Below, piece by piece: positions 43,982 through 52,616 of a DNA stretch of 64,000 nt. The DNA lies in the NCBI GenBank assembly GCA_965216425.1, contig CBDCFV010000006.1, positions 62,001 through 126,000 on the forward strand, read 5' to 3'. The notes beneath the pieces were generated by a model, which saw only the letters and a program-made list of their open reading frames with translations, had not been told where the DNA came from and did no database searches. Position numbers and translations under genes: made by a program. Source of the DNA: CBDCFV01 sp965216425. GTDB lineage: Bacteria; Chloroflexota; Dehalococcoidia; Lucifugimonadales; UBA3495. The first letter of the stretch is position 1. Every line of letters starts with the position of its first letter.

Positions 43982-46303
43982 ATGACCACCTACATCGGAC
44001 AGTCTTTGAAGAGGTTCGAGGATGCGGCCTTGGTTACGGGGCAAGGCTCCTTTATTAACGACATTGTGTTGCCGGGCATGCTCCACGCCGCGGTCCTGCG
44101 CAGCGACTTCGCCCATACCAAGATTAAGTCGCTCGACGTTGAGGAGGCGCGGGCCCTTCCAGGCGTAGCCGCGGTTTTGACTGCGACGGACATTGCCGGA
44201 GTGATCCCCGACATACCTTCAAGGCCGATGACGGGCGTTCAGGTGATGGATGTGTTCAACGCGCCCGGCCACCCCTTGTTGGCCAAGGATAAAACATGCT
44301 ACGCGGGACAAGCCGTAGCCATCGTAGTAGCGGATAACCAGTACACCGCCCGGGAGGCTCTGGAGTTAATCCGCTTTGAATATCAGCCGCTACCCCCGGC
44401 ATTGGAACCCAGGAACGCAGTCGCAGAGGGCGCCCCGGTTGTTCACGCCGAAGTCCCTAACAACATCGCCATGTCAGTTACTCAAACGGGCGGTGACGTG
44501 GACGCGGCCTTTACCGAGGCTGACCACGTTACACGTCAAAGGTTCGACGCCCAGCGTCTCGCTCCGGTACCCATGGAAACCCGGGGAGTAATCGCAGCCT
44601 ATCAGCCCGACGAAGCAATGCTGACCGTTTGGAACTCCACCCAAGCGGCGCATCGTGTAAAAGAACACATATCGGACATGCTGCAACATCCGCCGGATGG
44701 TCTGAGAGTCATAACCCCGGAGGTGGGCGGGACCTTTGGAATGAAAGACTGCATTTTCCCGGAAGACATCCTTGTGCCTTACCTCTCGCTGCTGCTGGGA
44801 AAGCCGGTGAAGTGGATCGAGGACCGCCAGGAGAACCTGTTGGCTTACCACGGCCGCGGCATGGACTTGGACATGGAACTGGCGGTAAAGAGTGACGGGA
44901 CGATTCTTGGAATGAGGTTCACGGTATTTGCCGACTTGGGGGCGTTCTTCCTGCTGACCACCGCGTCAGCCCCCTTCAACGCTCTGCGCCGTGTTGCAGG
45001 CCCATACCACATCCCCGCCGTGGAACTGAATATGATAGGCGCCATCACCAACAAGACTCCCACCGGCGCCTACCGGGGCACCGGCGGACCCGAGTCTGCC
45101 TTTTGCATGGAAAGAAGCCTCGATATGATAGCGCGGGACTTGGGCTTGGACCCGGTTGATGTGCGCAAGAGGAATTTTATTCCCGTAGACGCCTTCCCTT
45201 ACGAGACGGCCACCGGCGTCACCTACGACGCGGCCGATTTTGGGCAGGGCTTCCAGCGGGCCCTGGACCTTGCGGACTACGACGGGTGGAAAGCGAAGGC
45301 GGCTGAGCGCGGTCCTCACGAACCCGCCATCGGAGTCGGCATGGCGACGATCCTCAAGTCCTCCGGCGCGTCGGGCCACCACCGGGAAGAACGGGCAAGG
45401 GTAACCGTCGAACCTGATGGTCGGGTGTCCGTATACACCGGCATTTCTCCCCACGGGCAAGGCAACAGCACGTCTTTTGCCCAGATAGTAGCTGACGAGT
45501 TAGGGGTTGACCCATCTAGGGTTGAAGTGCGCTACGGCGACACCGCGGCCTTTCCTTTCGGCTATGGCACAAGTGCCAGCAGAGGCTTGATCGTAGGCGG
45601 CTCCGCTTTGTTCTCGGTGCTTTCTGATACTCGGGCCAAGCTGACCGTCGTGGCTTCCCACGTGCTGGGTTGTTCGCCCGGAGACGTGCGGCTTGAAGGA
45701 GGACAGGCTTTCGACGCAAACAGGCCCGGGGCCGGAATAACCTTTCAAGAGTTGGCCTCAGCCGCCCATAACGGGGAACTGTTGCCCGTCGGTCTGGAAC
45801 CGGGCTTGGATTTCACAGGCAGCTTTACCCTGCCGGACAACCCTCACTCTTTTGCTGCGCACGTAGCAGTGGTCGAGGTCAACAAGGATACGGGGCACAT
45901 AAACATTCTTGGCTATGTGGGGGTGCATGACTGCGGACGCATCGTGAATCCTATGTTGGTGGAAGGGCAGATCCACGGCGGCATCGCTCAAGGCATCGGC
46001 CAAGCATTGACGGAAGGGGTGGTCTACTCTCCCACAGGGCAACCGTTGGCGGGCAGCTTGATGGACTATGCAGTCCCCCGGTCGGACTTGATGCCCGACT
46101 TGGTGCTGGACACCATGAATATCCCGTCGGACACCAACCCGTTGGGAGCCAAGGGAATAGGGTCTGTCTCTACCGTGCCCGCACCGGTCGCCGTGACCAA
46201 TGCGGTCCTGGACGCGCTGGCATCATCCGGAGTCAGGCACCTGGATACGCCGCTCACACCCGAGAAGGTCTGGAGGGCCATTCAACAAGGGGAATCGAAA
46301 TAA
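43982..46303 (+). CDS. Molybdopterin-binding subunit of xanthine dehydrogenase/CO dehydrogenase family
   Basis: 773 residues, CoxL/XdhA-like large subunit binding a molybdenum cofactor. Opens IGQSLKRFEDAALVTGQGSF; has VGGTFGMKDCIF (moco-binding loop), GAYRGTGGPESAFCMER (equivalent to the AYRGAGR loop of form-II Cox-like enzymes, not the AYxCSFR of CO dehydrogenase) and GAKGIGSVSTVPAPVAVTNAV with the catalytic Glu region nearby altered to GSVS. No FAD (CoxM) or 2Fe-2S (CoxS) subunit lies next to it. It probably oxidises an aldehyde or N-heterocycle; carbon monoxide is unlikely. Start supported by GGGGGTAAG. Confidence 0.82.
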   Translation: MTTYIGQSLKRFEDAALVTGQGSFINDIVLPGMLHAAVLRSDFAHTKIKSLDVEEARALPGVAAVLTATDIAGVIPDIPSRPMTGVQVMDVFNAPGHPLLAKDKTCYAGQAVAIVVADNQYTAREALELIRFEYQPLPPALEPRNAVAEGAPVVHAEVPNNIAMSVTQTGGDVDAAFTEADHVTRQRFDAQRLAPVPMETRGVIAAYQPDEAMLTVWNSTQAAHRVKEHISDMLQHPPDGLRVITPEVGGTFGMKDCIFPEDILVPYLSLLLGKPVKWIEDRQENLLAYHGRGMDLDMELAVKSDGTILGMRFTVFADLGAFFLLTTASAPFNALRRVAGPYHIPAVELNMIGAITNKTPTGAYRGTGGPESAFCMERSLDMIARDLGLDPVDVRKRNFIPVDAFPYETATGVTYDAADFGQGFQRALDLADYDGWKAKAAERGPHEPAIGVGMATILKSSGASGHHREERARVTVEPDGRVSVYTGISPHGQGNSTSFAQIVADELGVDPSRVEVRYGDTAAFPFGYGTSASRGLIVGGSALFSVLSDTRAKLTVVASHVLGCSPGDVRLEGGQAFDANRPGAGITFQELASAAHNGELLPVGLEPGLDFTGSFTLPDNPHSFAAHVAVVEVNKDTGHINILGYVGVHDCGRIVNPMLVEGQIHGGIAQGIGQALTEGVVYSPTGQPLAGSLMDYAVPRSDLMPDLVLDTMNIPSDTNPLGAKGIGSVSTVPAPVAVTNAVLDALASSGVRHLDTPLTPEKVWRAIQQGESK

Positions 46304-46316
46304 GCGAAAGCAGCCT

Positions 46317-47144
46317 TTACCCGCCTTGCCGTTCCTCGATGTATCCGACAAGCTTCTCCACGTTGGACGTATCCGTCCCCGTCGGCGCGGAGGTCAGGAA
46401 GTGCCTCAGGTCGTCCAAGGCCATTTGGTAATGTCCGAGCCGGTAATAGATCAGGCCCCGGTCCCGCCGCTCGTTCAGGTCGTCCGGCCGGAGCGCCAGA
46501 GTTATGTCAACGACGTCGAGGGCTTCCTCGTGATCGCGCCGGTTCAGGTAAATCCCCTTGAGGTTCCGCAGAATCCGGGATATAAACTCGCGGTTGCTGG
46601 CGGGCGTGAGGTAACGTGAGTCCCAGTCCACGTTGGCTCCCAGAACGTTCTTCAGAATCTGGGCGCACTCTTCCTCGGAAAGCAGAATTCCCCGGCGGAA
46701 GGGGTCGATTATCAGGTCGGTCTGGGACCGGTGACTGAGTACGAAATGGCCCGGCAACCCCACCCCGACCAATGGTATATCCAGCCGTTTCCCTACTTCC
46801 AAGCACACCAAGCATAGCGTGATGGGCAGACCGGTGCGCCGCTGGAGCACCTCGTTCAAATAGCTGTTCCGCGGGTCATAGTAGTCCCCTTGGTTCCCTT
46901 GGAAACCCACCTCGTCAAACAGGTACTCGCTCAAGTTGTTGACGCAATGGAACGGGTCACGGTCCTGCCCGATCCGGTGAGCCGCACCTTCGGCCAAGGA
47001 ATCCAGAATCGCTAGCTGCTGGTCTATGTCCAAGTCAGGGTACTCCACTGCGGCAATCAGCAACGCTGCCGTAGCCAAGTCTATTTCATCGTCCTGACGG
47101 GCGGTTACCATTTGGAACCTGTCTAAAATCGCTTGTTTGTTCAT
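46317..47144 (-). CDS. SirB1-family transglutaminase-like/TPR protein
   Basis: 275 residues. N-terminal helical region, then NLSEYLFDEVGFQGNQGDYYDPRNSYLNEVLQRRTGLPITLCLV with the Cys of a transglutaminase-like fold, VGLPGHFVLSHR with the His and LIIDPFRRG with the Asp. The C-terminal 80 residues are TPR-like (LDVVDITLALRPDDLNERRDRGLIYYRLGHY). This is the SirB1/DUF4844 domain order. Function of the family is uncertain. Convergent with the CoxL-like gene (13-bp gap) and 13 bp downstream of the monooxygenase. Confidence 0.8.
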   Translation of the reverse strand: MNKQAILDRFQMVTARQDDEIDLATAALLIAAVEYPDLDIDQQLAILDSLAEGAAHRIGQDRDPFHCVNNLSEYLFDEVGFQGNQGDYYDPRNSYLNEVLQRRTGLPITLCLVCLEVGKRLDIPLVGVGLPGHFVLSHRSQTDLIIDPFRRGILLSEEECAQILKNVLGANVDWDSRYLTPASNREFISRILRNLKGIYLNRRDHEEALDVVDITLALRPDDLNERRDRGLIYYRLGHYQMALDDLRHFLTSAPTGTDTSNVEKLVGYIEERQGG

Positions 47145-47157
47145 TGAAGACTCGACG

Positions 47158-48324
47158 TTAAATCCTGGTGGGATTCTTGAGTTCCAAGCCCAGGCGCAAC
47201 CGCCCGTAGTCCTCGGCTATCGAATCCCACGCTATTCCAAAGTGATGGGAGGCGGCATGGGCGTCCCGGTGAAACCGCTGTATCGGGTTAGAGTCGAAAA
47301 CTGCGTGGCCGCCGCTGGCCTCAAAGATCCGGTCTATCACCCGCACGCTTAACTTGGAGATGTAGGCCTGGTTCCTGCGATAGCGGGCACGGTCCAGCAG
47401 GGTAGGCATCTCGCCGCGCTTGGCCTTGGCGAATACTTCCTGGCCGTCGTTGGCCATAATAAGCCGAGCCGACAACACTTCCGCATCCACTTCCGCAAGC
47501 TTGGTGTGCACCAAGGGGCTGTCCGAGAGCTTCTCGCCACTATAGACGGCAGCCCGCGCCGTCAGTTGCGACTCGAAGGCTTCCACGGCGCCTTGGGCCA
47601 TTCCAAGTACGGGGGCTGCCAGAGTATAGGAAAGCATACTCGTGCTGGGAATACAGTAATTGGGAGTACCGTGAACTTGGCGGCCATGAGATTGCCCTTC
47701 ACGCAAGTCGGAAGTGAGCACCATCCGGTGTTCGGGGACGAATACGTCGTCCATCACGATGTCCTTGCTGCCGGTGCCCCGCAGGCCCGACACGAACCAC
47801 GTATCCTTGATAGTGTAGTCCCGCCGGGGTACCAGAAACCAAGCCAGTCCTTGAGAAACCATACCTCCGAGCAGGACCCACTCGGCGTCATCACAGCCGC
47901 TGGAAAAGTCCCACTGCCCGCCAATAACGTAGCCTCCATCTGCCTTGGTCACACGTGCCCGAAGCGGGTTGAAGGATGTTGACGACAACACATCGGCGGA
48001 CTCGACCCAATACTCCTGCTGCGCCTCCTCGGGAAACATGCCGACGAGCCAGTTATGGCTGGCCCAAATACTGTAGCACCAAGCCGCCGAGCCGCAGCCC
48101 CGGCCCAATTCTGCCGCAATGTCCAATACCACTGGGTAGTCCAAATCGAACCCGCCGAAACGGATGGCTTGAGCGGCGCGCAATATGCCGGTGCGATGAA
48201 AGTCCTCCACTGTCTCCGGGGGCATGCGCCGCAACTCCTCGGTAGCAGCCGCACGGTCACGCAACGCTGGGACTAGATCAGCGGCTCTCCGTACCAACTC
48301 TTCCCGGTCCACCATCCTCTTCAC
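47158..48324 (-). CDS. Acyl-CoA dehydrogenase-fold flavin monooxygenase (HsaA/DszC-like)
   Basis: 388 residues. N-terminal helical domain (VPALRDRAAATEELRRMPPE), beta domain with GGQWDFSSGCDDAEWVLLGG, and C-terminal domain of the PF08028 type (GVFDSNPIQRFHRDAHAASHH-like segment GGHAVFDSNPIQRFHRDAHA). This groups it with flavin-dependent hydroxylases and desulfurisation-type monooxygenases rather than true acyl-CoA dehydrogenases. Needs a flavin reductase partner not seen here. ATG at 48315 with AGGTG upstream is an alternative start. Confidence 0.8.
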   Translation of the reverse strand: MKRMVDREELVRRAADLVPALRDRAAATEELRRMPPETVEDFHRTGILRAAQAIRFGGFDLDYPVVLDIAAELGRGCGSAAWCYSIWASHNWLVGMFPEEAQQEYWVESADVLSSTSFNPLRARVTKADGGYVIGGQWDFSSGCDDAEWVLLGGMVSQGLAWFLVPRRDYTIKDTWFVSGLRGTGSKDIVMDDVFVPEHRMVLTSDLREGQSHGRQVHGTPNYCIPSTSMLSYTLAAPVLGMAQGAVEAFESQLTARAAVYSGEKLSDSPLVHTKLAEVDAEVLSARLIMANDGQEVFAKAKRGEMPTLLDRARYRRNQAYISKLSVRVIDRIFEASGGHAVFDSNPIQRFHRDAHAASHHFGIAWDSIAEDYGRLRLGLELKNPTRI

Positions 48325-48504
48325 CTCAGTATGCTAAAGGTGGGGAAATCCTTTACAATTGGCTCTACCCGCTAGGCGAACCCAAGCCGCCGGCTTGAGT
48401 GCAGGACGCCGCGCACCAGTGCATCATACGCAGACTTGAAATGGTTTACAATTGGGCGGCCAGCCCAAGCCTTACTGCAGAGATCACGCAACAGGTAATG
48501 AATT

Positions 48505-49416
48505 TTGACTAACCCAGGAAACCGCCGGACAAGATTTCTGGAACGGCTGGCCGGCGGGGGTCTGATGGTTTCCGACGGAGCCACCGGCACCTACTTACAG
48601 TCTCACGGACTGGAACCCGGCGGCTGCCCGGAGGAATGCAACCGTACCCATCCAGAGATCGTGCAAGGGATGGCGCGGGCTTACTTCGCCGTTGGCTCGG
48701 AAATGGTGTTGACCAACTCCTTCGGCGCAAACCGTTTCATGCTTGGAAAGTACGGCCACGGCGAGAAAGTTTCGGAGCTGAATCGTCTGGCGGCGGAGCA
48801 CGCTCGCAGCCAATGCCCTGACGGCGGCTTCGTAATCGGCTCCGTAGGCCCCACGGGGGAGTTCCTGGAACCTCTGGGCGAAGTGACTGAAGAGGAAATG
48901 CTGGACGCCTTCGTGGAACAGGTCACCGCACTGGAGGCGGGGGGAGCGGACGGCGTTGTCATCGAGACGATGACCGCCGTGGAGGAGACGCGGTTGGCCA
49001 TCCGGGCTGCTCGGGAACACACCGGACTAGCGGTGCTGTCCACGATGGTATTCGACAAAGGCCCCAGAGGATTCTTCACCATGATGGGCATAACGCCGGA
49101 GCGGTCGGTCAAAGAGTTGCTTGACGCCGGAGCGGACGTAGTAGGAACCAACTGCGGCAACGGCGTCGACCTTATGGTGGAGTTGGCCAAGGACCTACGT
49201 AGAGCGACCGACGCGCCCTTGCTGGTCCACTCCAACGCCGGCATTCCTTTGATGGTACAGGGTGAAATCGTATACCCGGAAAGTCCGGACTACATGGCCA
49301 AAAGGTTCAATGACTTGGCCGACTTGGGCATCAACATTATCGGGGGGTGCTGCGGGACCGGGCCGGAACACATCCGGACCTTCTCCGAGTCCTTAAAGTC
49401 GCGGAACGGTCCGTAA
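48505..49416 (+). CDS. Homocysteine S-methyltransferase-like protein (Hcy-binding domain)
   Basis: 303 residues, TIM-barrel with the zinc triad Cys217 (GTNCGNG), Cys282 and Cys283 (GGCCGTG), as in MetH N-terminus and BHMT. SDGATGTYLQSHG opens the barrel. Start is a TTG at 48505 with AGGTAA upstream. It is the first gene of a group with a MtaA-type methyltransferase, corrinoid protein and reductive activator, so it probably transfers a methyl group from a corrinoid protein to homocysteine or another thiol. Not a full MetH: the folate- and B12-binding domains are absent from this polypeptide. Confidence 0.85.
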   Translation: MTNPGNRRTRFLERLAGGGLMVSDGATGTYLQSHGLEPGGCPEECNRTHPEIVQGMARAYFAVGSEMVLTNSFGANRFMLGKYGHGEKVSELNRLAAEHARSQCPDGGFVIGSVGPTGEFLEPLGEVTEEEMLDAFVEQVTALEAGGADGVVIETMTAVEETRLAIRAAREHTGLAVLSTMVFDKGPRGFFTMMGITPERSVKELLDAGADVVGTNCGNGVDLMVELAKDLRRATDAPLLVHSNAGIPLMVQGEIVYPESPDYMAKRFNDLADLGINIIGGCCGTGPEHIRTFSESLKSRNGP

Positions 49417-49449
49417 TGCAGGCCCCGACCGAAAGGACCGGATAAGACA

Positions 49450-50139
49450 ATGACCACCGAGCGTACTACCAGTTCGACCAACAGCGTGAAGAGGGTAGCC
49501 CAAGTTATAGAGGAGTACGGGAAGTGCATCGAACTTGTCTCCATGGACCCGTACTTCCACAACATCAGCGTGGGGCTTTACTTGAAGGACGGCATCTTCA
49601 CCGTCTGGAGCTACAGCAACAGACCGGGAGTACATCAAAGAATCTCCAACATTCGAGACGGGTTCGTCGCCTTGGGCGGCATGGCCCCAGCGCCCGACAA
49701 CGACATCCAGTTCACCTCGCCCTGCGGACGGTTGCACCTGAGGGCCCTGGGATTCCTGCTAGCCCAGATCGTAGGCAAGAACCCGGACTTCTCTCCCCCC
49801 ACTGGTAACCTGACGATCCGAGACACCAAGACTCGTCTGACGCTGAACGTCGCCGGCAAATCGGTCGATGACCGGTGGGTCTACCAAGTCGCCGCTGACG
49901 AAGAGGCCCGCATCGCCGCCGCCAGGCTCAGGCTGGTAGTAGCCGGGTTCGTCCGTTACGGAGAAATGGAGAAAGCAGGGGACCACGAGGTCGCCTTCCC
50001 CTGCGGCCATCGCCACGACGAGTTGATGCGCATCCTGCTACCCTATTCCCGCAATGTAAGCGCCGTGGAAAACATGATGGAAGCCGACGCGCTGCGCGGC
50101 CAGATGACTACGGGTACGCTGGGCTTCACGCCAACGTGA
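49450..50139 (+). CDS. Unknown protein with duplicated PCGxxH motif
   Basis: 229 residues, 33 bp after the methyltransferase-like gene and on the same strand. I do not recognise the family. It appears to be an internal duplication of about 100 residues: the first half ends NDIQFTSPCGRLHLRALGF, the second ends DHEVAFPCGHRHDELMRIL, each preceded by a helical (I/A)RxGF or AGFVRYGEM segment. The repeated Cys and His could bind metal. No signal or membrane segment. Its position suggests an accessory role in methyl transfer, which is inference only. Confidence 0.6.
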   Translation: MTTERTTSSTNSVKRVAQVIEEYGKCIELVSMDPYFHNISVGLYLKDGIFTVWSYSNRPGVHQRISNIRDGFVALGGMAPAPDNDIQFTSPCGRLHLRALGFLLAQIVGKNPDFSPPTGNLTIRDTKTRLTLNVAGKSVDDRWVYQVAADEEARIAAARLRLVVAGFVRYGEMEKAGDHEVAFPCGHRHDELMRILLPYSRNVSAVENMMEADALRGQMTTGTLGFTPT

Positions 50140-50149
50140 TGGAATAGAC

Positions 50150-51163
50150 ATGAATAAACGATCAGCGATAGCTAAAGTCAATAACCATTTGGGGTATGGG
50201 TTGTTGAATGGCCGAAACACGAGCTTTGCAAACATAAATGCATCGAAAGGCGTCTGGTGGCTTAATGTAAACCCCAATAAATTCACAAAGGATTTACACC
50301 TGCTTCTTGTAAAAACAGGACAGGATGGGTTGGTTTGGTTAACGATCAAGGCAAACACGGTTCCTGCCCCAGAGAGGGTGTTCAGGAAACGGCAAGATAA
50401 TGGTCTCATTGATATAGAGATTTCGACCGAGCCCTCCCGGTATCTGACTGACGTTAAGAGCGGCGGCACAAGATACAACTTCTCGCGGCACATCGTTCAC
50501 GAGTGGGAGTTGACTACACAAAGCGTATCATCAGAGAGCATCATCGGTAACGACCTACACATAGTGGGCGGTTCTCCTGCCTTCGAAGGAACCCAGTTCC
50601 CGGTCAAGGAACTGCACGCTTATATGAGAAAGGATTGGAACCTGTATGGCTTCCTCTATGAATTTCCGTCCGTGTCCATGGAACAGGCGCTGGCGGAGAT
50701 TGAACAAGACGCACGGACGACGTTGCAGAAAATCATCATTGTCGATCAAAACATATCGGGCGGGGCACCCGTATTCCAGAGAACGGACGTGCCTGTGAAG
50801 TGTATGTTCGACTACCTGGCCGACGTAAGGAGCCTGAAGGACTTTCACTGGGACTACCCGTCAGTGTCTCGCATCGTCACTTGGGACGCAATCGTGACAT
50901 CTGGGCGGATTCTGGAGCTGGACGCTTATCGCGGCGTCGAGAATGGCGTCATCCAAAGCAACCGGGCAATCGTGAGTGGAGCCCCTATATTTGTGGACTC
51001 CCGCATGCCGATAAGAATCGTGTTCGATTACTTGTCTGAAGGGAAGACGCTGAAAGACTTCTATTACGATTACGACACGAGCACCAAGGAACATCTAACG
51101 CCGGCCCTCAAGCTGGCCCATAAAGCCCTTGAAAGGGAGTTTTATGCGGCTGCTTCTCGATGA
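50150..51163 (+). CDS. Three-domain DUF433 protein, antitoxin-like
   Basis: 337 residues. N-terminal 125 residues are unassigned. Three DUF433 modules follow: about 136-182 (VGGSPAFEGTQFPVKELHAY), 202-248 (SGGAPVFQRTDVPVKCMFDY) and 273-330 (VSGAPIFVDSRMPIRIVFDY). Usual DUF433 proteins have one module of about 75-100 residues. The base composition is richer in A+T than neighbouring genes, suggesting acquisition. The stop overlaps the DUF5615 gene, the usual antitoxin/toxin order. Start ATG 50150, only 10 bp after the previous stop. Confidence 0.7.
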   Translation: MNKRSAIAKVNNHLGYGLLNGRNTSFANINASKGVWWLNVNPNKFTKDLHLLLVKTGQDGLVWLTIKANTVPAPERVFRKRQDNGLIDIEISTEPSRYLTDVKSGGTRYNFSRHIVHEWELTTQSVSSESIIGNDLHIVGGSPAFEGTQFPVKELHAYMRKDWNLYGFLYEFPSVSMEQALAEIEQDARTTLQKIIIVDQNISGGAPVFQRTDVPVKCMFDYLADVRSLKDFHWDYPSVSRIVTWDAIVTSGRILELDAYRGVENGVIQSNRAIVSGAPIFVDSRMPIRIVFDYLSEGKTLKDFYYDYDTSTKEHLTPALKLAHKALEREFYAAASR

Positions 51164-51476
51164 ATCGGTGAACTTCAGGTTGAATCGCCATTTACCCGGA
51201 CACGACGTTTTGACTACCAAACAAATGGGCTGGGACAGTTACCACAACGGAGAACTCTTAACGCTGGCCAGAGGCCGATTCGACGTCCTGATCACTCGGG
51301 ACCAGAAAATGGAACACCAGCAAAATATTTCGCAAGCGGATTTGGCAATGATTGTTTTGCACGCCAAGTCGAATGCAATACGAGACCTTGAGCCGATGGC
51401 GTCCGACATCCTAGATGCCGTTCCTCGTCTGGACCGTGGCCAAATTGAACACATCTACCCAGCCGACCCACTATAA
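51144..51476 (+). CDS. DUF5615 PIN-like toxin candidate
   Basis: 110 residues from ATG 51144, overlapping the DUF433 gene by 20 bp, with AAGGGAG upstream. MRLLLDESVNFRLNRHLPGHDV has the first Asp/Glu pair, and FDVLITRDQKMEHQQN the second (TRD), as in DUF5615 PIN-like proteins that pair with DUF433 antitoxins. Expected to be an RNase. The pair is inserted between the homocysteine-methyltransferase-like and MtaA-like genes. Confidence 0.75.
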   Translation: MRLLLDESVNFRLNRHLPGHDVLTTKQMGWDSYHNGELLTLARGRFDVLITRDQKMEHQQNISQADLAMIVLHAKSNAIRDLEPMASDILDAVPRLDRGQIEHIYPADPL

Positions 51477-51489
51477 AGGAGTCCCTGAC

Positions 51490-52524
51490 ATGCCCTTCAC
51501 CGAAACAATGACTCCCCGCGAAAGGGTCATGAACGCCCTTGCCATGAAGCCAGTGGACCGGACGCCTGTGGCCAACCCTACCAACGTGGCTACGGTGGAG
51601 TTGATGGACTTGATCGATGCGCCCTTCCCGGACGCCTGCCGCGACCCGGAGTTGGCGGCGAGGCTGGCGGCCACCGGGCATACCGAACTGGGTTTCGACT
51701 CGGTGATGCCCTACTTCACCATCATCCAGGAATCGTCAGCTCTGGGCTGTGAAATGCAATGGGAGGATAAAGACAACTGGCCCACGGTGCGCATGTACCG
51801 ACCCATCTGGAAAGGCCCCGACGACGTACACATCCCGCCGGGTTTCCTGGAACACCCTGACAACCTGACCATCACTAAGGCCATCGAACTGCTACGGCAG
51901 GAGTTCGGCGACCGGGTGGCCGTCATAGGCAAGACGATGGGGCCCTGGACGCTGGCGTACCACGTCTTCGGCGTGGAGAACTTCCTGCTGATGACCGTCG
52001 ACGACCCTGACATGGTTATGCGGACGTTGCACAAGTTGAAGGAAATTTCCGTCCTGTTCGGGGAAGCCCAAATCTCAGCCGGGGCGGACGCGCTGACCTT
52101 CCCCGACCATGCCACCGGTGACTTGGTCAGTGGGGAATACTACCGCCGCTTCCTGCTGGACATTCACCAGGAAATGGTGGAACGGTTGCCGGTCCCCCTT
52201 ATCCTTCATATCTGCGGCAACACCCTTGACCGCATGGGGTATATTGCCGAAACAGGGATGGCCAGCTTCCACTTCGACTCGAAAAACGATCCCCAAAAGG
52301 CCATGGACATCGTTGGCGGCCGGATAGGGCTGGTGGGAAACATCAATAACCCAGAGACGCTGTACGCCCGCGGCCCGGAAGAGGTGCGCCAAGAGGTGTT
52401 CCGGTGTTTGGACGCCGGGGTTAACATGATCGCACCGGAATGCGCTGTGCCCTTGGCCACCAAGCTGGAAAACCTCGTTGAGATACCCAAGGCAGTGGTA
52501 GAGTGGACAATGGAAAACGGCTGA
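51490..52524 (+). CDS. MtaA/CmuA-type corrinoid methyltransferase (UroD superfamily)
   Basis: 344 residues from ATG 51490 with AAAGGAG at 51475-51481. The UroD fold is indicated by MTPRERVMNALAMKPVDRTPVANPT. The zinc triad of the MtaA branch is present: His240 and Cys242 (ILHICGN) and Cys318 (IAPECAVP). True uroporphyrinogen decarboxylases lack this triad. It moves a methyl group between a corrinoid protein and an acceptor or donor. The corrinoid protein gene lies 92 bp downstream, so this is probably the cognate partner. The methyl donor or thiol acceptor is unknown. Confidence 0.85.
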   Translation: MPFTETMTPRERVMNALAMKPVDRTPVANPTNVATVELMDLIDAPFPDACRDPELAARLAATGHTELGFDSVMPYFTIIQESSALGCEMQWEDKDNWPTVRMYRPIWKGPDDVHIPPGFLEHPDNLTITKAIELLRQEFGDRVAVIGKTMGPWTLAYHVFGVENFLLMTVDDPDMVMRTLHKLKEISVLFGEAQISAGADALTFPDHATGDLVSGEYYRRFLLDIHQEMVERLPVPLILHICGNTLDRMGYIAETGMASFHFDSKNDPQKAMDIVGGRIGLVGNINNPETLYARGPEEVRQEVFRCLDAGVNMIAPECAVPLATKLENLVEIPKAVVEWTMENG

Positions 52525-52616
52525 GAAGCCCTTAGCGAATTTTGGACCTGTGGTGGTGATAATCCGGGGCGGGTACGGACAAGGATGTTGCGGGAACATC
52601 AGAAGGAGATTGACCA

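Noticed and set aside
43982..46303. Aerobic CO dehydrogenase large subunit
   Set aside because: The AYxCSFR loop is absent (AYRGTG here) and the small and medium subunits are missing.
51490..52524. Uroporphyrinogen decarboxylase (HemE)
   Set aside because: It has the HxC...C zinc triad of the methyltransferase branch and neighbours a corrinoid protein; HemE motifs are not seen.
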